DNA of 6,535 nucleotides from an uncultured Erysipelotrichaceae bacterium. GTDB lineage: Bacteria > Bacillota_I > Bacilli_A > Erysipelotrichales > Coprobacillaceae. The stretch lies in contig CALDMQ010000188.1 in assembly GCA_937917505.1 (NCBI GenBank), forward strand, positions 1 to 6,535. The letters run 5' to 3'. Under the pieces are notes generated by a model. The model ran no database searches. It saw nothing but the letters and a program-made list of their open reading frames with translations, and was not told where the DNA came from. The translations under genes were made by a program, and so were the position numbers. Below, piece by piece: positions 1 to 6,520 of this stretch (its first letter is position 1; each line of letters starts with the position of its first letter).

Positions 1-711
1 ATGCAATACATCAAGCAAAGGTTGAGCTACCATCCCCTCTTGAATTGTAGTAATTCCATAACTAGCATAAATATGTTGAGCTTCTTGAAATAATTCCATC
101 ATTCTTTCCACACTTACCATAGGTGCTTGATTTTGAAATTGTATAAATGCTTTTTCTTCCATATATCCATTTGGTTCTAACGAACCCTTCTCACGACCAT
201 ATTTTCCTCCAATAGGATTAAGGGTTGAACTTGAAATATGTTGACTCTTTAAGGCTAAAGAATTTACAACACCCATATGAGAAGAAGCATGAACAATCAC
301 AATAGGATGAACTAAAGATATTTCATCTAATAAACTCTTATCGGGATGTCTTCTTTCTACTAAGTCATTATGATCATAATGACTACCATAAACCCACTCA
401 CCTTCTTGAATATGATGTTCTTTGATAAAGGCAATCATCATATTTTTAATATCTTCAAAACAGTGTGCTTGTGATAAATCACATTGTGATAATGAATTGG
501 CTACTCCAGTAAAGTGACTATGGGCATCAATAAACCCTGGCAATAATACGTTTCCCTTTAAATCAATACATTCATCACCCTCATCTAACAACATCCTTAA
601 CTGATTTTCTTTTCCTACTCCAATAATAGTATCATTTTCAATACAAAGAGCTTCTACATATAATTCATCACTCATCGTGATAATAGTCCCATTATAAAAT
701 AAACGACGCAT
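1..711 (-). CDS. YtcJ-like amidohydrolase (Amidohydro_3), N-terminal part, cut by window edge
   Basis: The frame is open for 237 codons from an ATG at 711 to the left edge, so the C-terminal half is missing; family members are usually about 520-570 residues. Residues 1-58 look like the N-terminal part of the beta-sandwich seen in composite amidohydrolases (start MRRLFYNGTIITM). Residues 59-67 read GFIDAHSHF, the metal-binding HxH motif (H64, H66) at the end of the first barrel strand. HASSHMGVVNSLAL (141-154) and the GG...G.M.E block (168-184) are typical of the YtcJ group. The family are cytosolic metal-dependent hydrolases acting on amide or related C-N bonds; the substrate cannot be told. 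A site reading GAAAGGA lies about 7 bases before the ATG and supports this start. The gene appears to be transcribed on its own, because a terminator separates it from the MATE gene upstream. The family call is firm and the substrate unknown. Confidence 0.9.
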   Translation of the reverse strand, partial: MRRLFYNGTIITMSDELYVEALCIENDTIIGVGKENQLRMLLDEGDECIDLKGNVLLPGFIDAHSHFTGVANSLSQCDLSQAHCFEDIKNMMIAFIKEHHIQEGEWVYGSHYDHNDLVERRHPDKSLLDEISLVHPIVIVHASSHMGVVNSLALKSQHISSSTLNPIGGKYGREKGSLEPNGYMEEKAFIQFQNQAPMVSVERMMELFQEAQHIYASYGITTIQEGMVAQPLLDVLH

Positions 712-733
712 TCTATCATCCTTTCTATTTCAT

Positions 734-762
734 TTTATCCACTTTAATCAAAATAATGTCCA
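734..762 (-). promoter_or_regulatory. Candidate proximal promoter of the amidohydrolase gene
   Basis: On the minus strand, TGGACA (762-757) and GATAAA (739-734) are separated by 17 bases, giving 5/6 and 4/6 matches to the sigma-A consensus. Transcription would start near 727, leaving a short leader with the GAAAGGA ribosome-binding site. In DNA this AT-rich such matches arise by chance, so confidence is modest. Confidence 0.4.
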
Positions 763-781
763 ACAAGTCTCAATAGTTCAT

Positions 782-804
782 TTAGCAAACAAAGAATTCG
801 CTAA
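782..804 (-). repeat. Inverted repeat TTAGC-N13-GCTAA, possible operator or leader hairpin
   Basis: Arms 782-789 and 797-804 form an 8-pair stem on the minus strand with one G-U pair and a 7-base loop. The five outer pairs, TTAGC/GCTAA, are perfect. No T-run follows, so it is not a terminator. Its centre (about 793) is some 65 bases upstream of the start predicted from the proximal promoter, a common place for an activator site. Alternatively it is a hairpin in the leader of the distal transcript. Confidence 0.35.
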
Positions 805-887
805 CAAAACCATATCCTTATCAACTTTCTATCATCATTAACATCAAAACTTTTATGACAATAACCAGTACTTATAGTCGTCTCTTT

Positions 888-921
888 ATTCTAGCATACC
901 TATCTTTTCAATAATTGTCCA
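888..921 (-). promoter_or_regulatory. Candidate distal promoter of the amidohydrolase gene
   Basis: On the minus strand TGGACA (921-916) is followed after 17 bases by TATGCT (898-893), which overlaps an extended -10 box TGCTAGAAT (895-888... reading leftward from the TGC). The -35 element and its flank (TTGGACA then an AT-rich TTATT) resemble those of the proximal promoter. Use of this promoter would give a leader of roughly 170 bases. Confidence 0.4.
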
Positions 922-981
922 ATTCTTCTTAAACACTACAGAAAATAAATATGATTCTTTACCAAAGATAACAAGACATAT

Positions 982-1010
982 AAAAACTATGGTAACATTT
1001 CACCATAGTT
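982..1010 (-). terminator. Rho-independent terminator of the phosphatase-MATE unit
   Basis: Arms 985-993 and 1002-1010 (AACTATGGT/ACCATAGTT) form a perfect 9-pair stem with an 8-base loop. On the minus strand the stem runs into TTTTT (986-982). It starts 12 bases after the MATE stop codon. The plus-strand side is followed by ATATCC, with no T-run, so termination is directional. Confidence 0.85.
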
Positions 1011-1022
1011 ATATCCTATTGT

Positions 1023-2387
1023 TTATAGAGTCCCTTCTTTTATATAAGAGTTTGTATAAAATGAATAAACAAGTTGTATGCACATAACACACCAAATCAC
1101 AGGTTCACAAAAGATAACTGCCATATATTGAAATTGTGGTATAAAAACAAATACAAATATAATCTTCCCAATAAGTTCAATAACACTTGATACTAAAGGC
1201 AAAAGTTTTTTTCCGATCCCTTGTAAAGCATATCTTGTTTGCATTAAAATACCTAATATAGCATAAAATGGTCCTACAACTAACAAATACAAAGTTCCAT
1301 TTTCCAACACAACACTTTCAGAAGAACCAAAAATCACTTCTACTAACGAAGAACCAAAAAGCAAAATAATTACAGTCACAATCATTGCACAAGCAAAATC
1401 ATAAATATATGCATAACGCATTGCTTTTCGAATACGTTTTCTTTGATTTGCTCCTTTATTTTGAGATACAAAAGTTGAAATAGCCAAAGCCATCGCAGTA
1501 AAAGGCATATTAAAGAACATATATAATTTTCTTGCTGCTGTATGCCCAGCGATAATCAAATATCCCAAATTATTAATACCATATTGCAAAATAACTGATC
1601 CAGCTGATACAATACAACTCATAAACCCCATAGAAAGTCCTTGTCCTAATAAATCTTTATATAAAGATTTATCTATTTGAAAATGAGAAAAATCTGGCAA
1701 TAAAATTTTATTCTTTTTAAAAATATAAATAATACATAAAACAACTGATATGCCTTGAGATAATACTGTTGCTACTGCAGCTCCCATAACTCCCATATCA
1801 AACTGAGTAATAAAAACAATATCCAAAACAATATTACATACAGAAGAAATCATTAAAAAAACAAGTGGCATGACACTATTACCAATAGCTCGCATTAATC
1901 CAGCACATAAATTATATGCAAACATCACAATAATAAATAATACAATTACAAAAATATAACGATAAGACTCTTGTATAATTTCTACTGGTGTATTTAAAAC
2001 TTCTAACAAAGGTTTTAAAAATGCTAAACCAACACCAGTTAAAATAACAGAGATAACAATTCCAATGACAATTGAACTAGCAACCGATTTCTTCAATAAA
2101 TGATAATCATGTGAACCATAACTCCTTGCCGATACAATTGCCAAACCATTTCCAATACCTAGTGCAAAGCCAACTAATAAATCATAAACAGGAGTAGAAG
2201 ACCCTATCGCTGCTAAAGACATATCACCTAAATAATGTCCTACAATCATTGTATCAACAGTATTATAAAGTTGTTGAAAAATATTCGAGATAAATAATGG
2301 TAATGCAAAGATAATTAATGATCGAAAAATAGGACCATTGATTAAATCTACATCCATTTTCAATAATCTTTTTCTACTTGCTTCCAT
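1023..2387 (-). CDS. MATE-family multidrug/toxin efflux transporter
   Basis: The product is a 454-residue inner-membrane protein with about 12 hydrophobic segments and almost no soluble part, the normal MATE size. Family signatures include QQLYNTVDTMIVGHYLG (38-54), RAIGNSVMPL (166-175), NIVLDIVFI (185-193) and MGVMGAAVAT (198-207). The GIGKKLLPL stretch (390-398) in the second half mirrors the IGNSVMPL stretch of the first, as expected from the internal two-fold repeat of this fold. MATE proteins export cationic drugs or metabolites driven by Na+ or H+; the substrate here is unknown. The start lies 6 bases after the stop of the upstream phosphatase gene, and its own ribosome site (AGG, 5 bases before the ATG) is poor, so translational coupling is likely. 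An internal Met at residue 11 (MDVDLINGPI) matches the usual N-terminus of the family and could be the real start. A terminator follows the gene. Confidence 0.95.
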   Translation of the reverse strand: MEASRKRLLKMDVDLINGPIFRSLIIFALPLFISNIFQQLYNTVDTMIVGHYLGDMSLAAIGSSTPVYDLLVGFALGIGNGLAIVSARSYGSHDYHLLKKSVASSIVIGIVISVILTGVGLAFLKPLLEVLNTPVEIIQESYRYIFVIVLFIIVMFAYNLCAGLMRAIGNSVMPLVFLMISSVCNIVLDIVFITQFDMGVMGAAVATVLSQGISVVLCIIYIFKKNKILLPDFSHFQIDKSLYKDLLGQGLSMGFMSCIVSAGSVILQYGINNLGYLIIAGHTAARKLYMFFNMPFTAMALAISTFVSQNKGANQRKRIRKAMRYAYIYDFACAMIVTVIILLFGSSLVEVIFGSSESVVLENGTLYLLVVGPFYAILGILMQTRYALQGIGKKLLPLVSSVIELIGKIIFVFVFIPQFQYMAVIFCEPVIWCVMCIQLVYSFYTNSYIKEGTL

Positions 2388-2393
2388 AGTGAC

Positions 2394-2972
2394 CTATTCT
2401 GTTATATTTTGATTATACATATCAACCAAAGTAAAGATTCCATCTTCATATTCAAATTTTAAAATACAACAATTATAAAATCTTTCTTTTTTAATAATTT
2501 TCGCATATTGTTCAAAAGCACGATAAAATTGTGCTAATGCCCCACCATGAGAAACAGCTAAAACAACTTGATGATCTTCTTTATCCATTATATCAGTAAG
2601 TGTTGTCACCATTCTTTCTCTTAATTCCATTTCACCCTCACCACCAAAAGATTTAAAGAAATCTCCATAAGGTAACTTAGGATTTAAACATTCGTCTTTC
2701 CCCTCATAAACACCAAAGTTCCACTCTTTTAATCCTTTGACTCTTGTATAAGGTTTGTCATATACAAGTTCTAAAGTATCACAAGCTCTTTCTGATGTTG
2801 ACGAGTAAGCATGATCAAAAGTAATATGATTATCATCAAAATAATGTCTTGCTACACATGCTTGCTTAATACCAAGTTCAGTCAAAGGTGCATCACACCA
2901 TCCTTGTATTTTATGTTGTAAATTAAATAAAGTTTGTCCATGTCTCATTAAATAAAGTGTTTTCTTCATCAT
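2394..2972 (-). CDS. Histidine phosphatase superfamily protein (phosphoglycerate-mutase-like)
   Basis: The 192-residue soluble protein has the full catalytic set of the branch-2-lacking, cofactor-independent phosphatase-type members. It carries LMRHGQT at 8-14 with nucleophile H11 next to R10, N17, the SSTSERACDT stretch with R62, the general-acid region LKEWNFGVYEG with E83, and the second histidine H142 in AVSHGG. Family members remove phosphate from sugars, nucleotides or cofactors through a phosphohistidine intermediate; the substrate cannot be predicted. It is the first gene of a minus-strand pair with the MATE transporter and is divergent from the LysR gene. A strong GGAGG (2982-2978) lies 5 bases before the first ATG (2972) and 8 bases before a second one (2969), so translation may begin at Met2. 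The length is normal and no key residue is missing. Confidence 0.92.
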   Translation of the reverse strand: MMKKTLYLMRHGQTLFNLQHKIQGWCDAPLTELGIKQACVARHYFDDNHITFDHAYSSTSERACDTLELVYDKPYTRVKGLKEWNFGVYEGKDECLNPKLPYGDFFKSFGGEGEMELRERMVTTLTDIMDKEDHQVVLAVSHGGALAQFYRAFEQYAKIIKKERFYNCCILKFEYEDGIFTLVDMYNQNITE

Positions 2973-2992
2973 TTCTTCCTCCTTACATCTTT

Positions 2993-3022
2993 ATTTTAAT
3001 AAACATTAAGAAAATAGTACAA
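2993..3022 (-). promoter_or_regulatory. Candidate promoter of the phosphatase-MATE unit
   Basis: On the minus strand TTGTAC (3022-3017) and TAAAAT (2998-2993) are 18 bases apart. The -10 box matches the consensus at 5 of 6 positions and the -35 weakly, which would suit a promoter needing an activator. The predicted start is only about 15 bases before the ribosome-binding site. Confidence 0.45.
2994..3011. promoter_or_regulatory. AT-rich dyad of T-N11-A type, possible LysR-regulator site
   Basis: TTAAT (2996-3000) and ATTAA (3005-3009) form a perfect short dyad around AAAC, and T2997 with A3009 satisfies the T-N11-A spacing known for LysR-type operators. It overlaps the candidate -10 box of the phosphatase gene and sits in the divergent region of a LysR gene. 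The motif is weak and common in AT-rich DNA, so this is inference from position. Confidence 0.3.
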
Positions 3023-3038
3023 TAAGAATAATGAAATC

Positions 3039-3047
3039 TGCTATAAT
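3039..3047 (+). promoter_or_regulatory. Extended -10 promoter of the LysR-type regulator gene
   Basis: TGCTATAAT combines a perfect TATAAT (3042-3047) with the TGn extension. The sequence 17 bases upstream (ACAATA) is a poor -35, as is common for extended -10 promoters. Transcription should start near 3054, about 20 bases before the ATG and just ahead of the ribosome-binding site. Confidence 0.6.
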
Positions 3048-3074
3048 AAAATAGAATAGTGAGGAGGAATACAC

Positions 3075-3914
3075 ATGTTAGAATTAGAACAATTATTACA
3101 CCTTGTAACTTTTTATGAAGAAGAAACATTATCTAAGGCTGCTCAAAAATTACATATTTCTCAACCTGTCTTAACACGTTCTATGCAAAAACTAGAAGAA
3201 GAACTAGATATTTCTTTATTTGAACGCACAAAAAACAGAATATCTTTTAATGAGAATGGTGAATATGCAGTTAAGCTTGCTCATCGTATTTTACAAGATA
3301 CATATGACTTTAAAAATCAACTCAAATCTTTTGATAAATCACATCATACAATATCTATTGGTGCTTGTGCTCCTGCTCCTAGCTTAGAACTTTCTCAAAA
3401 AATTTCTCAAGTTTTTCCTAATAAAACAATTTCTCAAGAAATCAAAGATATGGATAAGTTGATTGAGGGATTAAAAGACCAGACATATACACTTATTATC
3501 ATGCCTTATGACAGTGAAGATAATATGATTAATGCTATTCCATTTATGGAAGAACAACTTTATTTTTCACTTCCTTTAAATCATCGTTATGCCAACAAAC
3601 AATCCTTATCCTTAAAAGATATGGATGGTGAACGAATGTTATTAATGTCTAATATTGGATTTTGGCATGATATGCACAAACGTACAATGCCACATACAAA
3701 ATTTTTAATCCAACAAGATCGTAGCATCTTCTTTGATTTAATCGAACTTTCTACACTCCCTTCTTTTTGTTCTGATTACATGATGAATTTAGAAGGTCGT
3801 AGAGAAAATAGAAAGATTATTCCTATCTCTGACCAAGATGCTCATGCTACGTTTTATTGTTGGTATTTAAAAGAGAATGAAGAAAAATTAAAATCTTTAT
3901 TATATAATTTATAG
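3075..3914 (+). CDS. LysR-family transcriptional regulator
   Basis: The protein has 279 residues, slightly short for the family (about 290-330). Residues 1-60 are the winged helix-turn-helix: LSKAAQKLHISQPVLTRSMQ (19-38) is the recognition region, followed by LEEELDISLFERTKN, which is highly typical. Residues 65-88 form the linker helix and about 92-279 the effector-binding domain, which is divergent and gives no clue to the ligand. GAGGAGG ends 7 bases before the ATG, so the start is secure. The gene is divergent from the phosphatase-MATE pair across 102 bases, the usual arrangement for a LysR protein that autoregulates and controls its neighbours, often as an activator responding to a small metabolite. 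Its own transcript probably ends at the hairpin near 4053-4084. The family assignment is firm; the target genes are inferred from position. Confidence 0.93.
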   Translation: MLELEQLLHLVTFYEEETLSKAAQKLHISQPVLTRSMQKLEEELDISLFERTKNRISFNENGEYAVKLAHRILQDTYDFKNQLKSFDKSHHTISIGACAPAPSLELSQKISQVFPNKTISQEIKDMDKLIEGLKDQTYTLIIMPYDSEDNMINAIPFMEEQLYFSLPLNHRYANKQSLSLKDMDGERMLLMSNIGFWHDMHKRTMPHTKFLIQQDRSIFFDLIELSTLPSFCSDYMMNLEGRRENRKIIPISDQDAHATFYCWYLKENEEKLKSLLYNL

Positions 3915-3915
3915 G

Positions 3916-4050
3916 CTATACGAAACAAAAGATATTCTTTTTGATATAGATGAAACATTAACTCAACATCTAAGATACGGTCAGATTATTTTAAAAATGA
4001 TAAATATTGACATTCTTTTTCTAAAAGAGCAATCAATGAATATTCAATAA
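3916..4050 (+). pseudogene. Remnant of a HAD-superfamily hydrolase N-terminus
   Basis: In the frame starting at 3916 the translation begins LYETKDILFDIDETLTQHL and runs to a stop at 4048-4050. DILFDIDETLT matches HAD motif I (hhhhDxDxT), in which the first Asp is the nucleophile. There is no ATG, GTG or TTG between the in-frame stop at 3889-3891 and the motif, no ribosome site, and only about 45 residues follow before the stop, against 200 or more in an intact enzyme. I read it as the decayed 5' end of a gene that once followed the LysR gene. A chance match in non-coding DNA is possible, but a complete motif I in the right setting makes that less likely. Confidence 0.45.
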
Positions 4051-4052
4051 TA

Positions 4053-4084
4053 AAAACGCAATGATTTCACTGCGTTTTATTTTT
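4053..4084. terminator. Bidirectional Rho-independent terminator between LysR and Feo units
   Basis: Arms AAAACGCA (4053-4060) and TGCGTTTT (4071-4078) pair perfectly over 8 bases, and the 10-base interior can add TG/CA after one A-C mismatch, leaving a 4-base loop. On the plus strand the stem is followed by TTTTATTTTT (through 4084), ending LysR transcripts. On the minus strand it is followed by TTTTT and further AT (4056 leftward), ending the Feo operon 4 bases after its last stop codon. Confidence 0.85.
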
Positions 4085-4235
4085 AGTCATTTGATTTACA
4101 TGTTTTTTTAGTACATTGTTTTGCATAAGGACATCCTATACATTTATGTCCTTTCTTTTTTGTATTATACACATGGTATACGGCAGCACAAATTATAGAA
4201 GAAATTATAAGAATAATAATTATATTTTCAATCAT
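4083..4235 (-). CDS. FeoB-associated Cys-rich membrane protein (50 aa)
   Basis: The short frame begins at an ATG 15 bases after the feoB stop and encodes 50 residues. Residues 2-20 (ENIIIILIISSIICAAVY region) are one transmembrane helix. A short basic stretch follows (KKKGHK, 26-31), then a cysteine cluster C32-x2-C35-x5-C41-x4-C46. This layout, size and position directly behind feoB match the family named FeoB-associated Cys-rich membrane protein. Its function is not firmly established; by analogy with FeoC it may bind iron or an iron-sulfur cluster, or act in redox control of FeoB, which is inference. The basic segment after the helix predicts that the cysteine tail faces the cytosol. The ribosome site is weak (GGA about 10 bases before the ATG), suggesting coupling to feoB translation. 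The operon terminator starts 4 bases after its stop. Confidence 0.85.
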   Translation of the reverse strand: MIENIIIILIISSIICAAVYHVYNTKKKGHKCIGCPYAKQCTKKTCKSND

Positions 4236-4250
4236 AATTCAGGTCCATGT

Positions 4251-6248
4251 TTACTGATTTAATAAATACTCACTATTTATTTTTTTATTTGTGCTTTTGA
4301 CTAATAAAGATATCACTATTACAATGCTAACGACTATTCCTAACCCTGCTAATACACCAACTATATTTAATGTTTCCGGAGCAGTTAGCAAAGTACCAAT
4401 AGTATAAACAAGATATGCTACTGTAAATCCAACACCAAATTGTAATCCAATACCACCCCATACCCATTTCATGCTTTTCATTTCTGAATTCATTGCTCCA
4501 ATCGCGGCAAAACATGGAGGAGTATAAAGGTTAAACATTAAGTATGCGAGCGCAGCAATTTTAGTGATTGCTATCACTCCAGCAACTTCTTCACCAGCTC
4601 CTTGCATTAAAATAAGTTCTTCTGTATCAATTAAGTTTTCTAACCCCACAAAACATACCGCCAAAGTACCAACAACATTTTCTTTTGCAATAAACCCTGT
4701 AACTGCTGCTGCAGCAAGTTGCCAACTTAATACACCAACAATTGGAAACAAGATATAAGAAAAAGGCGTAGCAATCAAAGCGAGAATAGAGGCATCTGCA
4801 GTTTCAGCAACAGTTAAATTCCAAGTAAATGTTTGCATAATTTGTACTGCAGTATTACATAATAAAATAATAGTAGCAGCTTTGACAACATATGCCCATC
4901 CGCGATTGCACATAGATTGAAAAGCTTGCCATAAAGATGGTACTTTATAATCAGGAAGTTCAATAATAAAGAATGATTTTCTAGCTTTATACCCTGTGAC
5001 TTTATTAATCAAAAGAGCACCAAAGAAAATAAGAATAATTCCAGTTAAATACATAAGTGTACTAACCCATCCAGCATTATCAAAGAAAGCACCAGCAAAT
5101 AGAGAAATCACAGGGATTTTAGCTCCACAAGGCATAAATGGCGCTAACATAGCAGTAGCTCTACGTTCTCTTTCATTACGAATCGTTCTACTTGCCATAA
5201 TACCCGGAACTGCACAGCCGATTGTAATAACAAACGGAATAACTGATTTACCAGATAATCCAACTTTTTTAAATATTGGATCTAAAACAACAGCAACTCT
5301 TGACATATAGCCACAATCTTCAAGGAGCGCAATCAAGAAGTACATGACCATAACAAGTGGTAAAAAGCCAATCACAGCAATAACTCCACCAACTATACCA
5401 TCTACAAGTAATGCAGATAATAATGGATTAGCGTTTGATAATAATTCACCAATCCAAATTTGGAAATTTTCTAAATGACCTACTAGCCAGTCTGCAATAG
5501 GAGTCCCTACCCATACTTGGGATATTTCAAACACAAAATACATAACAACTGCAAAAATAGGAATACCTAACCATTTATTAGTAAGAATTGCATCAATTTT
5601 ATCATTTATATTCTTTTCTTTTGTCAATATTTTACGTTTTTCAACTTTTTTTACAATGTTGTTAACAAATTCAAATCGTTCTCTATCAGCTTTTTCAACT
5701 AATGACTTGTTTGTTAAATCAATATTATTTTGATGAAATGGTGCTACTTGAGATTTTGTTGCTTGTTGTATTGCACTACTAACCAAAATGTTTAATCCTT
5801 TTTTAGAAGTCGAAACAGTCTTAATAACTGGACATCCTAATTCTTTAGATAACTCTTCACTATCTATCACTATTTCTTTCTTAGAATTAATATCACTTTT
5901 ATTTAGTGCAACAACCACAGGAATACCTAATTCTAATAATTGTGTTGTAAAAAATAAACTCCTGCTTAAATGAGTTGCATCTACAATGTTAATAATAACA
6001 TCAGGATTCTCACTTTTTATATAATGACTTGTAATACTTTCTTCACTAGTAAACGGAGACATCGAATATGCTCCAGGTAGATCTACCGCTATAAGTTCTT
6101 GATGATTGCTATAAACTTTTTTTATCTTCTGCTCTTTCTTTGAAACAGTAACACCAGCCCAGTTTCCAACTTTTTCATTACTTCCAGTTAAAGCGTTATA
6201 CATTGTTGTTTTTCCTGAGTTTGGATTTCCAGTAAGTGCTATTCTCAT
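4251..6248 (-). CDS. feoB: Ferrous iron transport protein B (FeoB)
   Basis: FeoB is the membrane Fe(II) importer with an N-terminal G-protein domain. In the 665-residue product, G1 is GNPNSGKT (7-14), G2 is T34 in GVTV, G3 is DLPG (56-59), G4 is NKSD (116-119) and the G5 region is near STS (146-148). A helical linker (about 180-222) leads to the membrane part with two Gate-type repeats. The first includes EDCGYMSRVAVVLDP (310-324), IGCAVPGIMASRT (343-355, C345) and PFMPCGAKIPV (370-380, C374), the conserved cysteines of the proposed pore. The second includes LAAAAVTGFIAKENVVGTL (511-529) and YTPPCFAAIGA (575-585). A last hydrophobic helix lies at about 628-650. The length is in the normal range and nothing is missing. 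GGAGG lies 7 bases before the ATG. It is the middle gene of an operon, 46 bases after feoA. Expression is probably iron-responsive, but the operon promoter is outside the window. Confidence 0.98.
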   Translation of the reverse strand: MRIALTGNPNSGKTTMYNALTGSNEKVGNWAGVTVSKKEQKIKKVYSNHQELIAVDLPGAYSMSPFTSEESITSHYIKSENPDVIINIVDATHLSRSLFFTTQLLELGIPVVVALNKSDINSKKEIVIDSEELSKELGCPVIKTVSTSKKGLNILVSSAIQQATKSQVAPFHQNNIDLTNKSLVEKADRERFEFVNNIVKKVEKRKILTKEKNINDKIDAILTNKWLGIPIFAVVMYFVFEISQVWVGTPIADWLVGHLENFQIWIGELLSNANPLLSALLVDGIVGGVIAVIGFLPLVMVMYFLIALLEDCGYMSRVAVVLDPIFKKVGLSGKSVIPFVITIGCAVPGIMASRTIRNERERRATAMLAPFMPCGAKIPVISLFAGAFFDNAGWVSTLMYLTGIILIFFGALLINKVTGYKARKSFFIIELPDYKVPSLWQAFQSMCNRGWAYVVKAATIILLCNTAVQIMQTFTWNLTVAETADASILALIATPFSYILFPIVGVLSWQLAAAAVTGFIAKENVVGTLAVCFVGLENLIDTEELILMQGAGEEVAGVIAITKIAALAYLMFNLYTPPCFAAIGAMNSEMKSMKWVWGGIGLQFGVGFTVAYLVYTIGTLLTAPETLNIVGVLAGLGIVVSIVIVISLLVKSTNKKINSEYLLNQ

Positions 6249-6285
6249 AATAATTCCTCCTAAAATTTAGTAGTTACCCTAAAAT

Positions 6286-6307
6286 AATTGTTGATTAAAC
6301 AACAATT
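6286..6307 (-). repeat. Perfect hairpin spanning the feoA stop codon, possible attenuator
   Basis: Arms 6286-6293 and 6300-6307 (AATTGTTG/CAACAATT) pair over 8 bases with a 6-base loop that contains most of the feoA stop codon (6297-6295). On the minus strand the stem is followed by ATTTTAGGG, a short T-rich run. With only two G-C pairs it is weak as a terminator, but it could cause partial termination or protect the mRNA 3' end of feoA. A fortuitous repeat is possible, because the upstream arm lies in codons. Confidence 0.45.
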
Positions 6308-6507
6308 GCATTAGCAAGTTGATTGTCGATATTGTATCGAGCATCTTTAATAGAAACAATACAACCACCTTTTAAACGAGATAGAACAATAATAATTTCA
6401 CCCTTATAACATCCTAAAGAAAATAGGAATGTCTTTAATTCTTCGTCGTCTGTTTCAATATTTTGAACGATGTACTCTTGACCTTCATTAGCGTCTTTTA
6501 ATCTCAC
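6295..6507 (-). CDS. feoA: Ferrous iron transport protein A (FeoA, SH3-like)
   Basis: The product is a 70-residue cytosolic protein of normal FeoA length. The pattern LFSLGCYKGEIIIVLSRLKG (28-47), followed by the GCIVSIKDARYNIDNQLANAIVV end, is the FeoA core: a small beta-barrel with the Leu-Gly-...-G turn and the closing strand in which the regulatory-type residues R57 and A65-I68 sit. FeoA interacts with FeoB and is needed for full Fe(II) uptake. The start is GTG at 6507: it follows a strong GAGGTGA with 6 bases of spacing, and the only nearby ATGs are in another frame. It lies 46 bases upstream of feoB in the same direction, so the two are surely co-transcribed. Confidence 0.93.
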   Translation of the reverse strand: MRLKDANEGQEYIVQNIETDDEELKTFLFSLGCYKGEIIIVLSRLKGGCIVSIKDARYNIDNQLANAIVV

Positions 6508-6520
6508 GATACTTCACCTC
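6505..6520 (-). promoter_or_regulatory. Ribosome-binding site that fixes the GTG start of feoA
   Basis: On the minus strand GAGGTGA (6520-6514) precedes GTG (6507-6505) by 6 bases. The same bases hold a tiny frame, ATG AGG TGA (6522-6514), whose stop overlaps the Shine-Dalgarno. This could be the end of an upstream gene reading in from beyond the window, or mean nothing. Confidence 0.7.

Larger units (their letters stand above)
712..1022. other. 311-base intergenic region upstream of the amidohydrolase
   Basis: No convincing coding frame is seen on either strand. The region holds, in minus-strand order, the terminator of the MATE unit, a candidate distal promoter, a short dyad, a candidate proximal promoter and the amidohydrolase ribosome-binding site. 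I recognise no riboswitch, T-box or tRNA fold by eye. If the distal promoter is used, the leader would be about 170 bases, long enough to hold a regulatory RNA structure. Confidence 0.6.

Noticed and set aside
4012..4062. A second-frame open stretch (HSFSKRAINEYSIIKTQ) that might continue the HAD remnant after a frameshift.
   Set aside because: It is too short to judge and shows no recognisable HAD motif, so it was not added to the pseudogene call.
4327..5973. Several open frames of about 60-100 codons inside feoB, one in another frame of the same strand and others antisense.
   Set aside because: All lie wholly inside the clear feoB gene, lack family features or ribosome sites, and have compositions that follow from the overlapping codons of a membrane protein.
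6255..6285. A second weak stem (TTTAG/CTAAA) before the feoB ribosome site that might hide it.
   Set aside because: Only five mostly A-T pairs with an 8-base loop; too weak and too likely by chance in this AT-rich DNA.
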